A stretch of 15,940 bases of DNA from Hungatella sp. UBA3147 (GCA_002365025.1 DEYX01000060.1:1-15940), one strand, 5' to 3'; shown: positions 6,790-14,121, numbered from the stretch's first letter. The notes: generated from the sequence alone by a model not told the origin. Numbers and translations: made by a program.

Positions 6790-7962
6790 ATGAGAAAATT
6801 GATCACAGGTTTTATGGCAACGGCAATGCTGGTGGGCCTTCTTACCGGATGTGCGGGAGAGAGTAAACAGACTGAGGTGACCGTAGCGGTAGCGAAATCA
6901 GGTAAGGATTTGTCCACCATGGTGTGGCAGGGAACCGTGGAAGCTCTCAGCAGTGTTGATGTGATGCCAAACAGCAATGGAAAAATTTTAGAGATCCCGA
7001 TAAAGCAAGGGGATCATATAAATGCAGGAGACGTTTTGTTCCAAGTAGATAATCAGGATGCAAGGCTTCAGCTGGAACAGGCAAAGGCAGGCTACCAGGC
7101 AGCAGAAGCCGCTTTTAAAAATGCAGAGAAGGCAAGCCAGCAAAATACAAGCGTAAGGCCGGCGGAAATTGCCTTTCAAACAGCCAGAGATAATTTTAGC
7201 CGGATGGAAGCCTTATATTCCGGCGGAGCTATTTCCCAGGCAGAATATGAGGGTGCCAAGGCGCAGATGGATTCGGCGTCCGTACAGCTTCAGGCGGCAA
7301 GAAACGGGCAGACAGGCAATTATGAGGTCACAAAGGCCCAGATGGACAGCGCCAGGGCTGCACTGGATATTGTGCAGAAAAAATACGATGACTGCACGGT
7401 TACATCACCCTTATCCGGAATGATAACAAACGTTTTTGTGGAAGTTGGTCAAATGGTTTCCCCGCAGGTTAAGGCCATGGCGGTGATTGACGACAGCGGT
7501 AAGAAGGTGAAGATTCAGGTGGCCGATATGGACATTGACCAGCTGAAAACAGGAATGCCCATGAATGTCAGCCTTCAGTCATTGAGTGAGACCTGCCAGG
7601 GAACAATCTCCGAAATATCCGCAGTCAGCAATGCTTCCACAGGGATGTTCACGGTGACCGTACAGCTGGAAGAGGCAAGCAAGGTCAGTTATATTGGCAT
7701 GACGGCGGATCTAAGGGTATCCGATAATAAGGAAAACACTTCTGTATACATTCCGGCAAAGTGCATCCAGTCCGATGACTCCGGGTCTTTCGTTTATAAG
7801 GTTTCAAGTGGAACTGTGGTAAAGACGGCAGTTACAGAGGGGAAGAAAAAGAACGCTTATTATGAGGTATCCCAGGGATTGTCCGAAGGGGATGAAGTGG
7901 TAATGCAGAGCAGCAGTCCTTTGGAAGATGGCAAGAAGGTTCATGTGCTTACTGTAAAGTAA
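6790..7962 (+). CDS. Lipoprotein RND/HlyD-type efflux adaptor (membrane fusion protein)
   Basis: The protein has 390 residues. Residues 1-21 form a lipoprotein signal peptide (MRKLITGF start, lipobox LTGC with Cys21), so the mature protein would be anchored to the outer face of the membrane. A first lipoyl half (about 58-86, with VLFQVDNQD) leads into an Ala/Gln-rich coiled-coil hairpin (about 90-200). The second lipoyl half (CTVTSPLSGMITNVFVEVGQMV) and beta-barrel/membrane-proximal domains follow. Start 6790 is chosen because AGGAGG at 6775-6780 precedes it by 9 bases and because it begins the signal peptide; ATG 6760 adds ten residues and has no ribosome site. As fifth gene of the operon it should join the ABC pair and the short adaptor in one export complex. 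In a Gram-positive cell it may reach into the wall or capture substrate. Confidence 0.88.
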   Translation: MRKLITGFMATAMLVGLLTGCAGESKQTEVTVAVAKSGKDLSTMVWQGTVEALSSVDVMPNSNGKILEIPIKQGDHINAGDVLFQVDNQDARLQLEQAKAGYQAAEAAFKNAEKASQQNTSVRPAEIAFQTARDNFSRMEALYSGGAISQAEYEGAKAQMDSASVQLQAARNGQTGNYEVTKAQMDSARAALDIVQKKYDDCTVTSPLSGMITNVFVEVGQMVSPQVKAMAVIDDSGKKVKIQVADMDIDQLKTGMPMNVSLQSLSETCQGTISEISAVSNASTGMFTVTVQLEEASKVSYIGMTADLRVSDNKENTSVYIPAKCIQSDDSGSFVYKVSSGTVVKTAVTEGKKKNAYYEVSQGLSEGDEVVMQSSSPLEDGKKVHVLTVK

Positions 7963-7994
7963 GCTGGAATCGGTTAAAAGAACATAAGAAAAGT

Positions 7995-8042
7995 ACCGCC
8001 TTGTATATGCCTGGCCAATGATGCGGGCATGTACAAGGCGGT
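7995..8042. repeat. Long hairpin, copy 1 of a repeated element; possible terminator of the efflux operon
   Basis: ACCGCCTTGTATATGCC at 7995-8011 pairs with GGCATGTACAAGGCGGT at 8026-8042, 17 bp with one G-T wobble. On the plus strand no T-run follows. On the minus strand the hairpin is followed by ACTTTTCTT, a better terminator tail. It starts 32 bases after the stop of the lipoprotein adaptor gene and shares arms and much of its stem with the hairpin at 8328-8387. It may terminate transcription from either side. Confidence 0.6.
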
Positions 8043-8063
8043 GCCAGTTTATAGACAAATTTA

Positions 8064-8300
8064 TTATAAATCCTCAATGGATTCCTTCTCAAGATTTAAC
8101 ATTTCATGACATTTAGAGCAGGGAAAGTTATTGGCGATACAGATATCAACATTGCAGGGGCTGATGATGGCAATACCGAGGTTTTTTATCTTAAAAATGC
8201 AACCGCAACGATTTCTTCGTTTACGGATGAGCCAAAGGTCATTCAATTTTAACGAAACTACCTGCCCGCACTGCCGGGGCCTAATTGTCAATGGAACCAA
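8064..8300 (-). CDS. Doubtful small ORF with CxxC motifs, possibly a gene remnant
   Basis: On the minus strand between the two hairpins, a 78-codon frame can be read from a TTG at 8300. It contains RQCGQVVSLKLND, RCGC and a C-terminal FPCSKCHEML, reminiscent of a small zinc-ribbon protein whose first Cys pair has partly decayed. No ribosome site precedes the TTG, and an in-frame TGA lies just upstream, so the frame may be the 3' remnant of a longer gene. The hairpin at 7995-8042 lies 21 bases beyond its stop and has a T-rich tail in this direction. The plus-strand frame over the same bases (8131-8319) also has a CPHC motif but no better start. I do not recognise a family. Confidence 0.25.
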   Translation of the reverse strand: MVPLTIRPRQCGQVVSLKLNDLWLIRKRRNRCGCIFKIKNLGIAIISPCNVDICIANNFPCSKCHEMLNLEKESIEDL

Positions 8301-8327
8301 TGGGGTTCACACCGTGTAAAACAAGAT

Positions 8328-8387
8328 ACCGCTTCGTGCATGCCTGACTGCGAATTGACCGGGCGTGCACAAGGCGGTGCTTTTTTT
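8328..8387. terminator. Long hairpin terminator, copy 2 of the repeated element, between convergent units
   Basis: ACCGCTTCGTGCATGCC at 8328-8344 pairs with the arm at about 8362-8378 (GGCGTGCACAAGGCGGT), 17 positions with two G-T wobbles and one mismatch. Seven T follow at 8381-8387 on the plus strand. Read on the minus strand the hairpin lies about 50 bases after the dismutase stop and is followed by ATCTTGTTTT, so it can end the dismutase transcript as well. The stem closely resembles copy 1 at 7995-8042. Confidence 0.75.
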
Positions 8388-8431
8388 GAAACAGGTTCCG
8401 TCCCCCAATGGGGAAGAAGGAGGCCGGGGAC

Positions 8432-9085
8432 TTAGTTCCGGCATTTATCGCATTCAAAGCATTCCAGGCATTCCATGTAATGCATATTGGCACACTCCCA
8501 GTCCACAACATTGAACCAGTTCTGAATGTATGCTTCACGGTCATTGTAATGCATTAAGTAATAGGCATGTTCCCAAACGTCTATGGTAAGTACCGGACAA
8601 AGGTTTTGGACAATAGGAGTATCCTGATTTGCTGTGGTTATGATTTGGAGCTTGCAGTTTTGGTCTACAGTCAGCCATGCATATCCGGAACCAAAAACAG
8701 ACAGTGCCTTTTCTTTAAACTCATAAAAAAAAGCCTCCACACACCCAAATTCGGCCACAATTGCATCATGGAGTTTTCCGGCCTGACAGCGTGTTTCGGA
8801 GTTTGACATGCCGTTAAAATAAAAGATATGATTGAAAACGCCGCCTCCGTTATTCCTTATGGACCGCCGAATGTTTTTTTTCAGACAGTCTACATTGCAG
8901 AGCAGTCTTTCCAGTGACCAGTTATGCAGGTCCGGACAGTCTTTTAAGGTTTCATTAAGGTTGTTCACATAGGTTTGTAAGTGTCTGTCATGATGGAGAC
9001 ACATGGTCAGAGCGTCGATGCACGGCTCCAGCGCATCGTAAGCATATGGAAGGGGAGGATTTACAAATGGATAATGCTCATTCAT
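8432..9085 (-). CDS. sodA: Superoxide dismutase, Mn/Fe family (Mn-type residues), with Cys-rich C-terminal tail
   Basis: The enzyme converts superoxide to hydrogen peroxide and oxygen in the cytoplasm (no signal peptide). The 217 residues include PPLPYAYDALEP at the N-terminus and all four metal ligands by comparison with E. coli SodA: His31 (in LHHDRH), His86 (in FNHIFYF), Asp169 and His173 (in DVWEHAYYL). Gateway Tyr39 is kept. Gln154 in TANQDTP together with Gly82 ahead of the second ligand indicates the Mn type. Unusual points are about 14 cysteines in all and a tail of CLECFECDKC with regular C-x2-C spacing (206-215), absent from classical enzymes. The start is fixed by AGGAAG at 9098-9093 on the minus strand, 7 bases away. 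It is a single-gene unit, transcribed opposite to both export operons. Confidence 0.9.
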   Translation of the reverse strand: MNEHYPFVNPPLPYAYDALEPCIDALTMCLHHDRHLQTYVNNLNETLKDCPDLHNWSLERLLCNVDCLKKNIRRSIRNNGGGVFNHIFYFNGMSNSETRCQAGKLHDAIVAEFGCVEAFFYEFKEKALSVFGSGYAWLTVDQNCKLQIITTANQDTPIVQNLCPVLTIDVWEHAYYLMHYNDREAYIQNWFNVVDWECANMHYMECLECFECDKCRN

Positions 9086-9117
9086 TCGATAGCTTCCTAA
9101 TTTCTGTCATTTATATA

Positions 9118-9146
9118 ATTATATTCAGAAAATATAAGCATGTGAG
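9118..9146 (-). promoter_or_regulatory. Predicted promoter of the superoxide dismutase gene
   Basis: On the minus strand a perfect TATAAT (9123 to 9118) lies 17 bases downstream of CTCACA (9146 to 9141), which matches TTGACA at four of six positions. Transcription would start near 9111, about 25 bases before the ATG at 9085, leaving room for the AGGAAG ribosome site. Confidence 0.55.
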
Positions 9147-9237
9147 GGTAAAAACTAATTTGTTATTTTTTATTTTAATGTTTGTCTGATAATTAGCGGA
9201 TAACTTTCCTTGTTTCCCTGCTGTTTTTGGCGCCCAA

Positions 9238-9254
9238 CCGGAAAGAAGTTCCGG
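9238..9254. repeat. Inverted repeat in the divergent spacer between sod and the MacAB-type operon
   Basis: CCGGAA at 9238-9243 is the reverse complement of TTCCGG at 9249-9254 with a 5-base spacer. It lies about 40 bases upstream of the -35 of the plus-strand operon and about 90 upstream of the dismutase -35. It could be an operator for either unit. No T-run follows. The rest of the 275-base spacer holds the two promoters and otherwise AT-rich sequence. Confidence 0.35.
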
Positions 9255-9292
9255 AAAATGGAAAAGTTTAGAAAATAATAAGAAATTTATAC

Positions 9293-9321
9293 TTAAAAAA
9301 GTTATATCAGCCCGTTATAAT
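9293..9321 (+). promoter_or_regulatory. Predicted promoter of the MacAB-type export operon
   Basis: TTAAAA at 9293-9298 (four of six consensus positions) and a perfect TATAAT at 9316-9321 are 17 bases apart. The predicted start is near 9328, giving a short leader with AGGAGGG at 9346-9352 before the ATG at 9361. Confidence 0.65.
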
Positions 9322-9360
9322 AAAGAAAAAAGAAGTGTCAAGCACAGGAGGGAAACGGGC

Positions 9361-10743
9361 ATGAACAGATTTAAGAGCAAAGTGGAAGATACAGACGGAG
9401 CAGCAGAAATGGAGCAGATGTCTGATGAAGCCTTTGATAAAGAGTTAGAAAACCTTATGGAAGAGGAAAATACCGGCAAAAAGAAGAAAAAGAAAGGCTC
9501 AAGAAAAAAATGGAGCAAAAAGAGAAAGATCATAACCATTGGAGCAGCGGCCATTGGGGCCTTTTTTATTGCCTTTAAAGTTCTTGCAGGGAACAGCGGC
9601 GGAGCATTACCGGTAACTGTTTCACCTCTGGCCAAGGGAGAGGTGGTTGATATGCTGTCAGTCAGCGGCCCCGTCCAGGGAACGGACAGCGTGGAAGTGG
9701 TATCCAATCTTCATGCGGAGATCCTGGAGCTTCCGGTAAAAGAAGGGGACAGTGTAGAAAAAGGGCAGGTTCTTGCATTGCTTGATGACAAGGACGCAAA
9801 AAAGGAAGTGGACATTGCCCAGAACGCCTATGATCTGGCTGTCAGCACCTATCAGGATAAGCAGCTGGAAGCAGAGAACGGATATGCAAAGGCAAAGCAG
9901 GATTTTGAGACAGCCAAGGCTAATTATAACCGGACACTGGCTCTTTACCAGGGAGGAAGCGCTTCCCAGGTGGAGCTTGAAACTGCTTCTAATACCATGA
10001 ATGACGCACAGAGGGAAATAAGTACATACACGTTAAAGAACGGAAAACCTGTGGCAAATGAGTCATATGCCCTGCAGATCGAGAAAGAGGCCTTTGAACT
10101 GGAACAGAAGAAGGAAGCGCTAACGAATACCAAAGTTACCAGCCCCATTGCAGGAACCGTAGTAAGAGTGAACTGCAAGGTAGGCCGTTTTGCGGATAAA
10201 ACCGACGATGACAAACCCATGTTCATTATTAACAACCTGGATGTACTGGAGATGAAGATCAATGTCAGTGAATATTCCATCGGAAAGGTAGCCATCGGGC
10301 AGCCGGTGGAAATCAGCGCCGATATTTTAAGCGGTGAAACCGCAAGAGGTGAGGTAACCGCCATATCACCAACCGGTGAGGAGAAGGGAAATGGTTCCAC
10401 GGAGAGAGTCATCCCGACTACCATACGGATTATTGATCAAAACACCAGGCTGATTGCAGGCATTACTGCCAAAGCGAAGATCGAGCTTCGAAAGGCAGAA
10501 AATGTATGGGTTGTTCCGATTTCCGCTGTTGTCCAGCAGCCGGATGGCAGCATAGCGATCGCATGTGTAAAGGATAATACCGTATCATTTATTCCGGTGA
10601 AAACCGGGGTGGAGAGTGACATCCAGGCGGAAGTCATTCCAGAGGAAGAAGGGGCCTTAACAGAAGGACTGCAGGTAATTGATACTCCGTCCTCCATGCT
10701 TACAGAAGGAATGACAGTAACCGTGATTCCAACCGTTCAGTAA
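9361..10743 (+). CDS. MacA/YknX-like periplasmic-adaptor-type protein of an ABC export system
   Basis: The protein has 460 residues. It has an acidic cytoplasmic N-terminus (1-39), a Lys/Arg-rich stretch (40-56) and one membrane helix (about 57-75), so the rest lies outside. Then come a lipoyl half (VSNLHAEILELPVKEGDSVEK), a coiled-coil hairpin of about 140 residues (QNAYDLAVSTYQ to EQKKEALTN), the second lipoyl half (TSPIAGTVVRVNCKVGRF), a beta barrel and a membrane-proximal domain. AGGAGGG at 9346-9352 sets the start. MacA-like adaptors stimulate the ATPase of their MacB partner and guide substrate; in Gram-positive YknX systems no outer-membrane channel is involved. Immediately followed (12 bases) by the ATPase gene. 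The long charged N-terminal extension before the helix is larger than usual for MacA. Confidence 0.9.
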   Translation: MNRFKSKVEDTDGAAEMEQMSDEAFDKELENLMEEENTGKKKKKKGSRKKWSKKRKIITIGAAAIGAFFIAFKVLAGNSGGALPVTVSPLAKGEVVDMLSVSGPVQGTDSVEVVSNLHAEILELPVKEGDSVEKGQVLALLDDKDAKKEVDIAQNAYDLAVSTYQDKQLEAENGYAKAKQDFETAKANYNRTLALYQGGSASQVELETASNTMNDAQREISTYTLKNGKPVANESYALQIEKEAFELEQKKEALTNTKVTSPIAGTVVRVNCKVGRFADKTDDDKPMFIINNLDVLEMKINVSEYSIGKVAIGQPVEISADILSGETARGEVTAISPTGEEKGNGSTERVIPTTIRIIDQNTRLIAGITAKAKIELRKAENVWVVPISAVVQQPDGSIAIACVKDNTVSFIPVKTGVESDIQAEVIPEEEGALTEGLQVIDTPSSMLTEGMTVTVIPTVQ

Positions 10744-10755
10744 GGGGGAATCAGT

Positions 10756-11547
10756 ATGTGGAAAAAGAAAGATAAGCTTCCCGCTTGCGTAACAGAGAAT
10801 GTTCGGGAAGATTTGATAAAGCTGGTGGATGTGGTGAAGGTTTATGATACCGGATCCATTAAAGTACTGGGGTTAAAGCGGGTGAACTTAACCATTAAGC
10901 GAGGAGAGTTTGTTGCCATCATGGGGCAGTCCGGCTCGGGAAAATCAACGCTTATGAATATTCTAGGATGCCTGGACCGGCCCACCATGGGACATTATTA
11001 TCTTGACGGCATTGATACGGCAGAACTTTCTGCTGATGACTTATCGGCAATCAGAAACCGCAAGATAGGATTTGTATTCCAGTCCTTTAACTTAATTGCA
11101 AGGACTTCTGCGTTAAAGAATGTGGAGCTTCCCATGACTTATGCCCATACTTCCAAAAAAACAAGGGAAGAACGTGCCTTAATGCTTTTGGAACGGGTGG
11201 GCCTTGGAAAAAGATATGAGCATATGCCCAATGAGCTATCCGGTGGGCAGCGGCAGAGAGTAGCCATTGCCAGGGCTCTTGCTAATGAGCCGCCTCTCAT
11301 TATGGCTGACGAACCTACGGGCAATCTGGATACCGCTTCCTCCGTGGAGATCATGGAGCTGTTCTCCCAGCTTCACCGGGAAGGAGCCACTGTGGTGCTG
11401 GTAACCCATGAAGAGAATATTGCTGCATTTGCAGGGCGTATCATACGGTTTCGGGATGGGCAGCTGGTCAGCGATTTACCCAATATTCCTCAAAGTCAGG
11501 GACAGGGGGAGACTGTTAAAACGGAGAAAGAGGGGGCGCCATGCTGA
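10756..11547 (+). CDS. MacB/LolD/YknY-type ABC transporter ATPase
   Basis: The 263-residue cytoplasmic ATPase has all catalytic motifs: Walker A GQSGSGKST (57-65), signature LSGGQRQRVAIARAL (161-175), Walker B LIMADEPTGNLD (181-192) with Glu186, and switch His218 in VTHE. DEPTGNLD with the IMGQSGSGKSTLMNILGCLD region is typical of the MacB/LolD/FtsE group, whose permeases move or strain substrate outside the membrane rather than across it. A 20-residue N-terminal extension (KKKDKLPACVTENVRED) precedes the core and a Gln/Glu-rich tail follows it. GGGGGA just upstream of ATG 10756 is the ribosome site. Its last 7 bases overlap the first permease gene, so the two are translationally coupled. Confidence 0.93.
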   Translation: MWKKKDKLPACVTENVREDLIKLVDVVKVYDTGSIKVLGLKRVNLTIKRGEFVAIMGQSGSGKSTLMNILGCLDRPTMGHYYLDGIDTAELSADDLSAIRNRKIGFVFQSFNLIARTSALKNVELPMTYAHTSKKTREERALMLLERVGLGKRYEHMPNELSGGQRQRVAIARALANEPPLIMADEPTGNLDTASSVEIMELFSQLHREGATVVLVTHEENIAAFAGRIIRFRDGQLVSDLPNIPQSQGQGETVKTEKEGAPC

Positions 11548-12749
11548 TAGAAAATATGAGTATGGCGCTTCACGCCATACGATCCAATAAAATGAGGTCC
11601 TTTTTGACCATGCTGGGAATCATCATTGGTATTGGAGCAGTAATTGCTATTGTATCAGTGGGTGACAGCATGAGAAACCTGTTTTCCGATGCCTATAAGG
11701 ATGTGGGTTTTAACCGGGCCGTTATCATGGTATCCTGGGATGTAACAGATTTCCGCATGACGGATTATTTTACCAGGGATGAGATGGACCGGGTAAGGGA
11801 CGTATACCAGGATAAAATTCAGTACATTGACAGTGATGCAAGCACCGAGGCAGAAGCCGTCAATGGGCGCAGAAAAGTAAAGTATCAGTTTCAGGGAATT
11901 GACTCCAATTATTCCGATGTGCAGCCGCTGGATATTATTTACGGAAGAGCCCTCAATACGACGGATATAAAAGGGGCGGCAAATCACGTGGTTCTGGAAG
12001 ATAAGGGGGCAGTGCAGCTGTTCGGTACGGCTGACTGCGTGGGCAGAACCTTCCGTATGACCATAAATAAGGACACTCAGGAATATATGGTCGTGGGAGT
12101 CTATCATAAGGACATTTCTCCCATGATGGCCATGCTTCTTGGAAACGGGCAGACACAGTCAGGGTTTCTGCCATATACAGTTCTGACAAAATCCAATGAT
12201 TACTTTCAGGATTTAAATTTTTATGTCCGGGATGGAGTGGATGTGAAAGCATTCCTGGCGGAACTCACCCGGTACGTGGCAAAATTAAAGGGCCGTCCGG
12301 AATCAGAGATCCGGACCATGTCAGTGGTAGAGCAAATGGGGAGCGTGGATACCGGTCTTTCCGCCATGGCGGCAGCGGTAGGTGGAATTGCTGCCATCTC
12401 TTTATTGGTAGGCGGAATCGGAATCATGAATATTATGATGGTTTCTGTCACAGAGCGGACGAGGGAGATCGGGATCCGAAAGGCCCTGGGCGCAAAGACA
12501 AGAGACATTATGATCCAGTTTTTAACGGAATCTGCTTTTATGTCGGCCTGCGGAGGAATTATCGGCATCTTTCTTGGAGTAGGCCTCGTTAAAGCAGGAG
12601 GAGCCGCCTTTCAGATGACTGTGGTCGTCAGGCCTTCTGTGGTGGTCATGGCTGTTGGTTTCTCGGCTCTTGTGGGCATTTTCTTTGGTCTTTATCCGGC
12701 TTCCAAGGCAGCGAAAAAAGATCCCATTGAAGCGTTAAGATATGAATAG
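11541..12749 (+). CDS. MacB/FtsX-type ABC permease, first of two tandem paralogues
   Basis: The 402-residue permease has the four-helix FtsX/MacB layout. TM1 (about 16-42, NKMRSFLTMLGIIIGIGAV) is followed by a large extracellular domain (about 45-270), then TM2 (VGGIAAISLLVGGIGIMNIM, about 275-300), TM3 (about 330-350) and TM4 (about 365-390), ending in YPASKAAKKDPIEALRYE. The cytoplasmic loop TERTREIGIRKALGAKTRDI after TM2 is the coupling helix region that contacts the ATPase. There is no fused ATPase domain, unlike E. coli MacB. It overlaps the ATPase gene by 7 bases and ends in a TAG whose bases are part of the ribosome site of the next gene. It probably pairs with the second permease. Confidence 0.92.
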   Translation: MLIENMSMALHAIRSNKMRSFLTMLGIIIGIGAVIAIVSVGDSMRNLFSDAYKDVGFNRAVIMVSWDVTDFRMTDYFTRDEMDRVRDVYQDKIQYIDSDASTEAEAVNGRRKVKYQFQGIDSNYSDVQPLDIIYGRALNTTDIKGAANHVVLEDKGAVQLFGTADCVGRTFRMTINKDTQEYMVVGVYHKDISPMMAMLLGNGQTQSGFLPYTVLTKSNDYFQDLNFYVRDGVDVKAFLAELTRYVAKLKGRPESEIRTMSVVEQMGSVDTGLSAMAAAVGGIAAISLLVGGIGIMNIMMVSVTERTREIGIRKALGAKTRDIMIQFLTESAFMSACGGIIGIFLGVGLVKAGGAAFQMTVVVRPSVVVMAVGFSALVGIFFGLYPASKAAKKDPIEALRYE

Positions 12750-12763
12750 GAGGGGAGAACATC

Positions 12764-13975
12764 ATGCTGCTGGAAAATATGAGTATGGCAATTCATGCCA
12801 TTAAGGCGAACAAGATGCGGTCCTTTCTGACTATGCTAGGAATCATTATAGGCATTGGGTCTGTCATTGCCATCGTGTCCATTGGTGATACCATGCGGTT
12901 TATGGTATCTGATCTCTATAAAAATGCGGGAGTAACTCTTGCCTATGTCTACGTCTGGCCAAAGGACGGCGGGGATATGAGAGATAGCGACTACTTTACT
13001 CTTGATGAAATGGACCGTCTGAAAGAAGTATTCGGAGATGAAATCAGTTACATAGACAGCAATGCAAGCACAAATGCAGAAGCCGTTGTCGGCCGCAATA
13101 AAGTCAAGTACCAGTTTGAAGGTATTTTCTCCAATTATCCTCAGGTCCAGAAGATCAATATTATCCATGGCCGTAATATAAACGAAGCCGATGTAAAAGG
13201 AAGAAAGAACAATGTCGTACTGGAGGCAAAGGGAGCAAAAGAGCTTTTTGGCACGGAAAATGCAGTGGGAAAGACTTTCCGTACTACCATTTATGGCAAT
13301 ACGGACGATTATAATGTAGTCGGAGTTTACAGAGAGGAGTTAAATCCCTTTGAGGCGATGATGGCGGGAACCAACGCTACCAGGGCCGGATATGTACCGG
13401 ATTCCTTATTGACCTGGCCAAATGACAACATTTACGGTCTGCGTCTTTATGCAAAAGAAGGAACTGATATGAATGGGTTTTCTGAATTGTTCACTTCCTA
13501 TCTGGCAAAGACCAAGAACCGGAATAAGGAAGATGTCACCTTCTATTCTGTATCCAGTGAAATGGGAAGTGCGGACACCATAATGGGCGGCTTATCTGCT
13601 GCTGTAGGTGGAATCGCAGCCATCTCCCTATTAGTTGGAGGGATCGGAATCATGAACATCATGCTGGTATCTGTTACGGAACGGACCCGGGAAATAGGGA
13701 TCCGTAAGGCTTTAGGTGCTAAAACAAGGGATGTTTTGATCCAGTTTTTAACGGAATCCGCCATACTTTCCGCCCTGGGAGGAATCCTGGGTGTCGGCGT
13801 CGGCGGAGGGCTTGTGTTAGCAGGAGGAGCACTGTTTGGCATGAAGGTGGTCATAAAGCCGTCAGTCATCCTGGTAGCAGTGGGATTTTCAGCTTTGGTA
13901 GGCTTATTTTTTGGTATTTATCCTGCTTCCAAGGCGGCAAAGGCAGATCCTATTGACGCCCTGAGGTATGAATAA
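12764..13975 (+). CDS. MacB/FtsX-type ABC permease, second tandem paralogue
   Basis: This 403-residue protein is a close paralogue of the preceding one. TM1, the TM2-TM4 block and the coupling loop TERTREIGIRKALGAKTRD are nearly identical, while the extracellular half (about 45-265) has diverged considerably, though it keeps YID-ASTNAEAV and KVKYQF landmarks. AGGAGGGGA at 12748-12756, overlapping the previous stop, sets ATG 12764. With one ATPase gene and two permeases, a complex of two ATPases with a permease heterodimer is the simplest model; two separate homodimers are the alternative. The terminator begins directly after the stop, so this is the last gene of the operon. Confidence 0.92.
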   Translation: MLLENMSMAIHAIKANKMRSFLTMLGIIIGIGSVIAIVSIGDTMRFMVSDLYKNAGVTLAYVYVWPKDGGDMRDSDYFTLDEMDRLKEVFGDEISYIDSNASTNAEAVVGRNKVKYQFEGIFSNYPQVQKINIIHGRNINEADVKGRKNNVVLEAKGAKELFGTENAVGKTFRTTIYGNTDDYNVVGVYREELNPFEAMMAGTNATRAGYVPDSLLTWPNDNIYGLRLYAKEGTDMNGFSELFTSYLAKTKNRNKEDVTFYSVSSEMGSADTIMGGLSAAVGGIAAISLLVGGIGIMNIMLVSVTERTREIGIRKALGAKTRDVLIQFLTESAILSALGGILGVGVGGGLVLAGGALFGMKVVIKPSVILVAVGFSALVGLFFGIYPASKAAKADPIDALRYE

Positions 13976-14004
13976 AAGAGCGCAGCACATCCGCTGCGCT
14001 CTTT
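13976..14004 (+). terminator. Rho-independent terminator of the MacAB-type operon
   Basis: AAGAGCGCAGC at 13976-13986 pairs with GCTGCGCTCTT at 13993-14003 around a 6-base loop, an 11 bp GC-rich stem followed by a short T stretch (14002-14004, then C). It begins at the base after the last permease stop codon. The short T-run is the only weak point. Confidence 0.85.
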
Positions 14005-14121
14005 CATTCATAGCAGCGGCGTCCCGCAGACTTCTGACTTCGCCAGAATCATTCATGAAATACCAGGAATGATATAAAATAATAAAAATTCCGTAAACGG
14101 CTCGCAAAGTAATAGGTTCTA

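Noticed and set aside
8131..8319. Plus-strand 62-codon frame with CPHC between the hairpins
   Set aside because: It has a TTG start without a ribosome site and no recognisable fold; the minus-strand frame is at least as plausible and is reported at low confidence.
7995..8387. Pair of similar repeats considered as a CRISPR-like or transposon-end structure
   Set aside because: There are only two copies, each a self-complementary hairpin, with no regular spacers, no transposase and no target duplication seen.
8567..8806. Plus-strand frame inside the superoxide dismutase gene
   Set aside because: It is antisense to a clearly conserved enzyme and shows no motifs of its own.
9310..9360. GCCCGTT/AACGGGC inverted repeat spanning the -10 and the start codon of the MacA-like gene
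   Set aside because: The left arm lies upstream of the predicted transcription start, so it cannot fold in the mRNA; with a 37-base gap it is probably chance.
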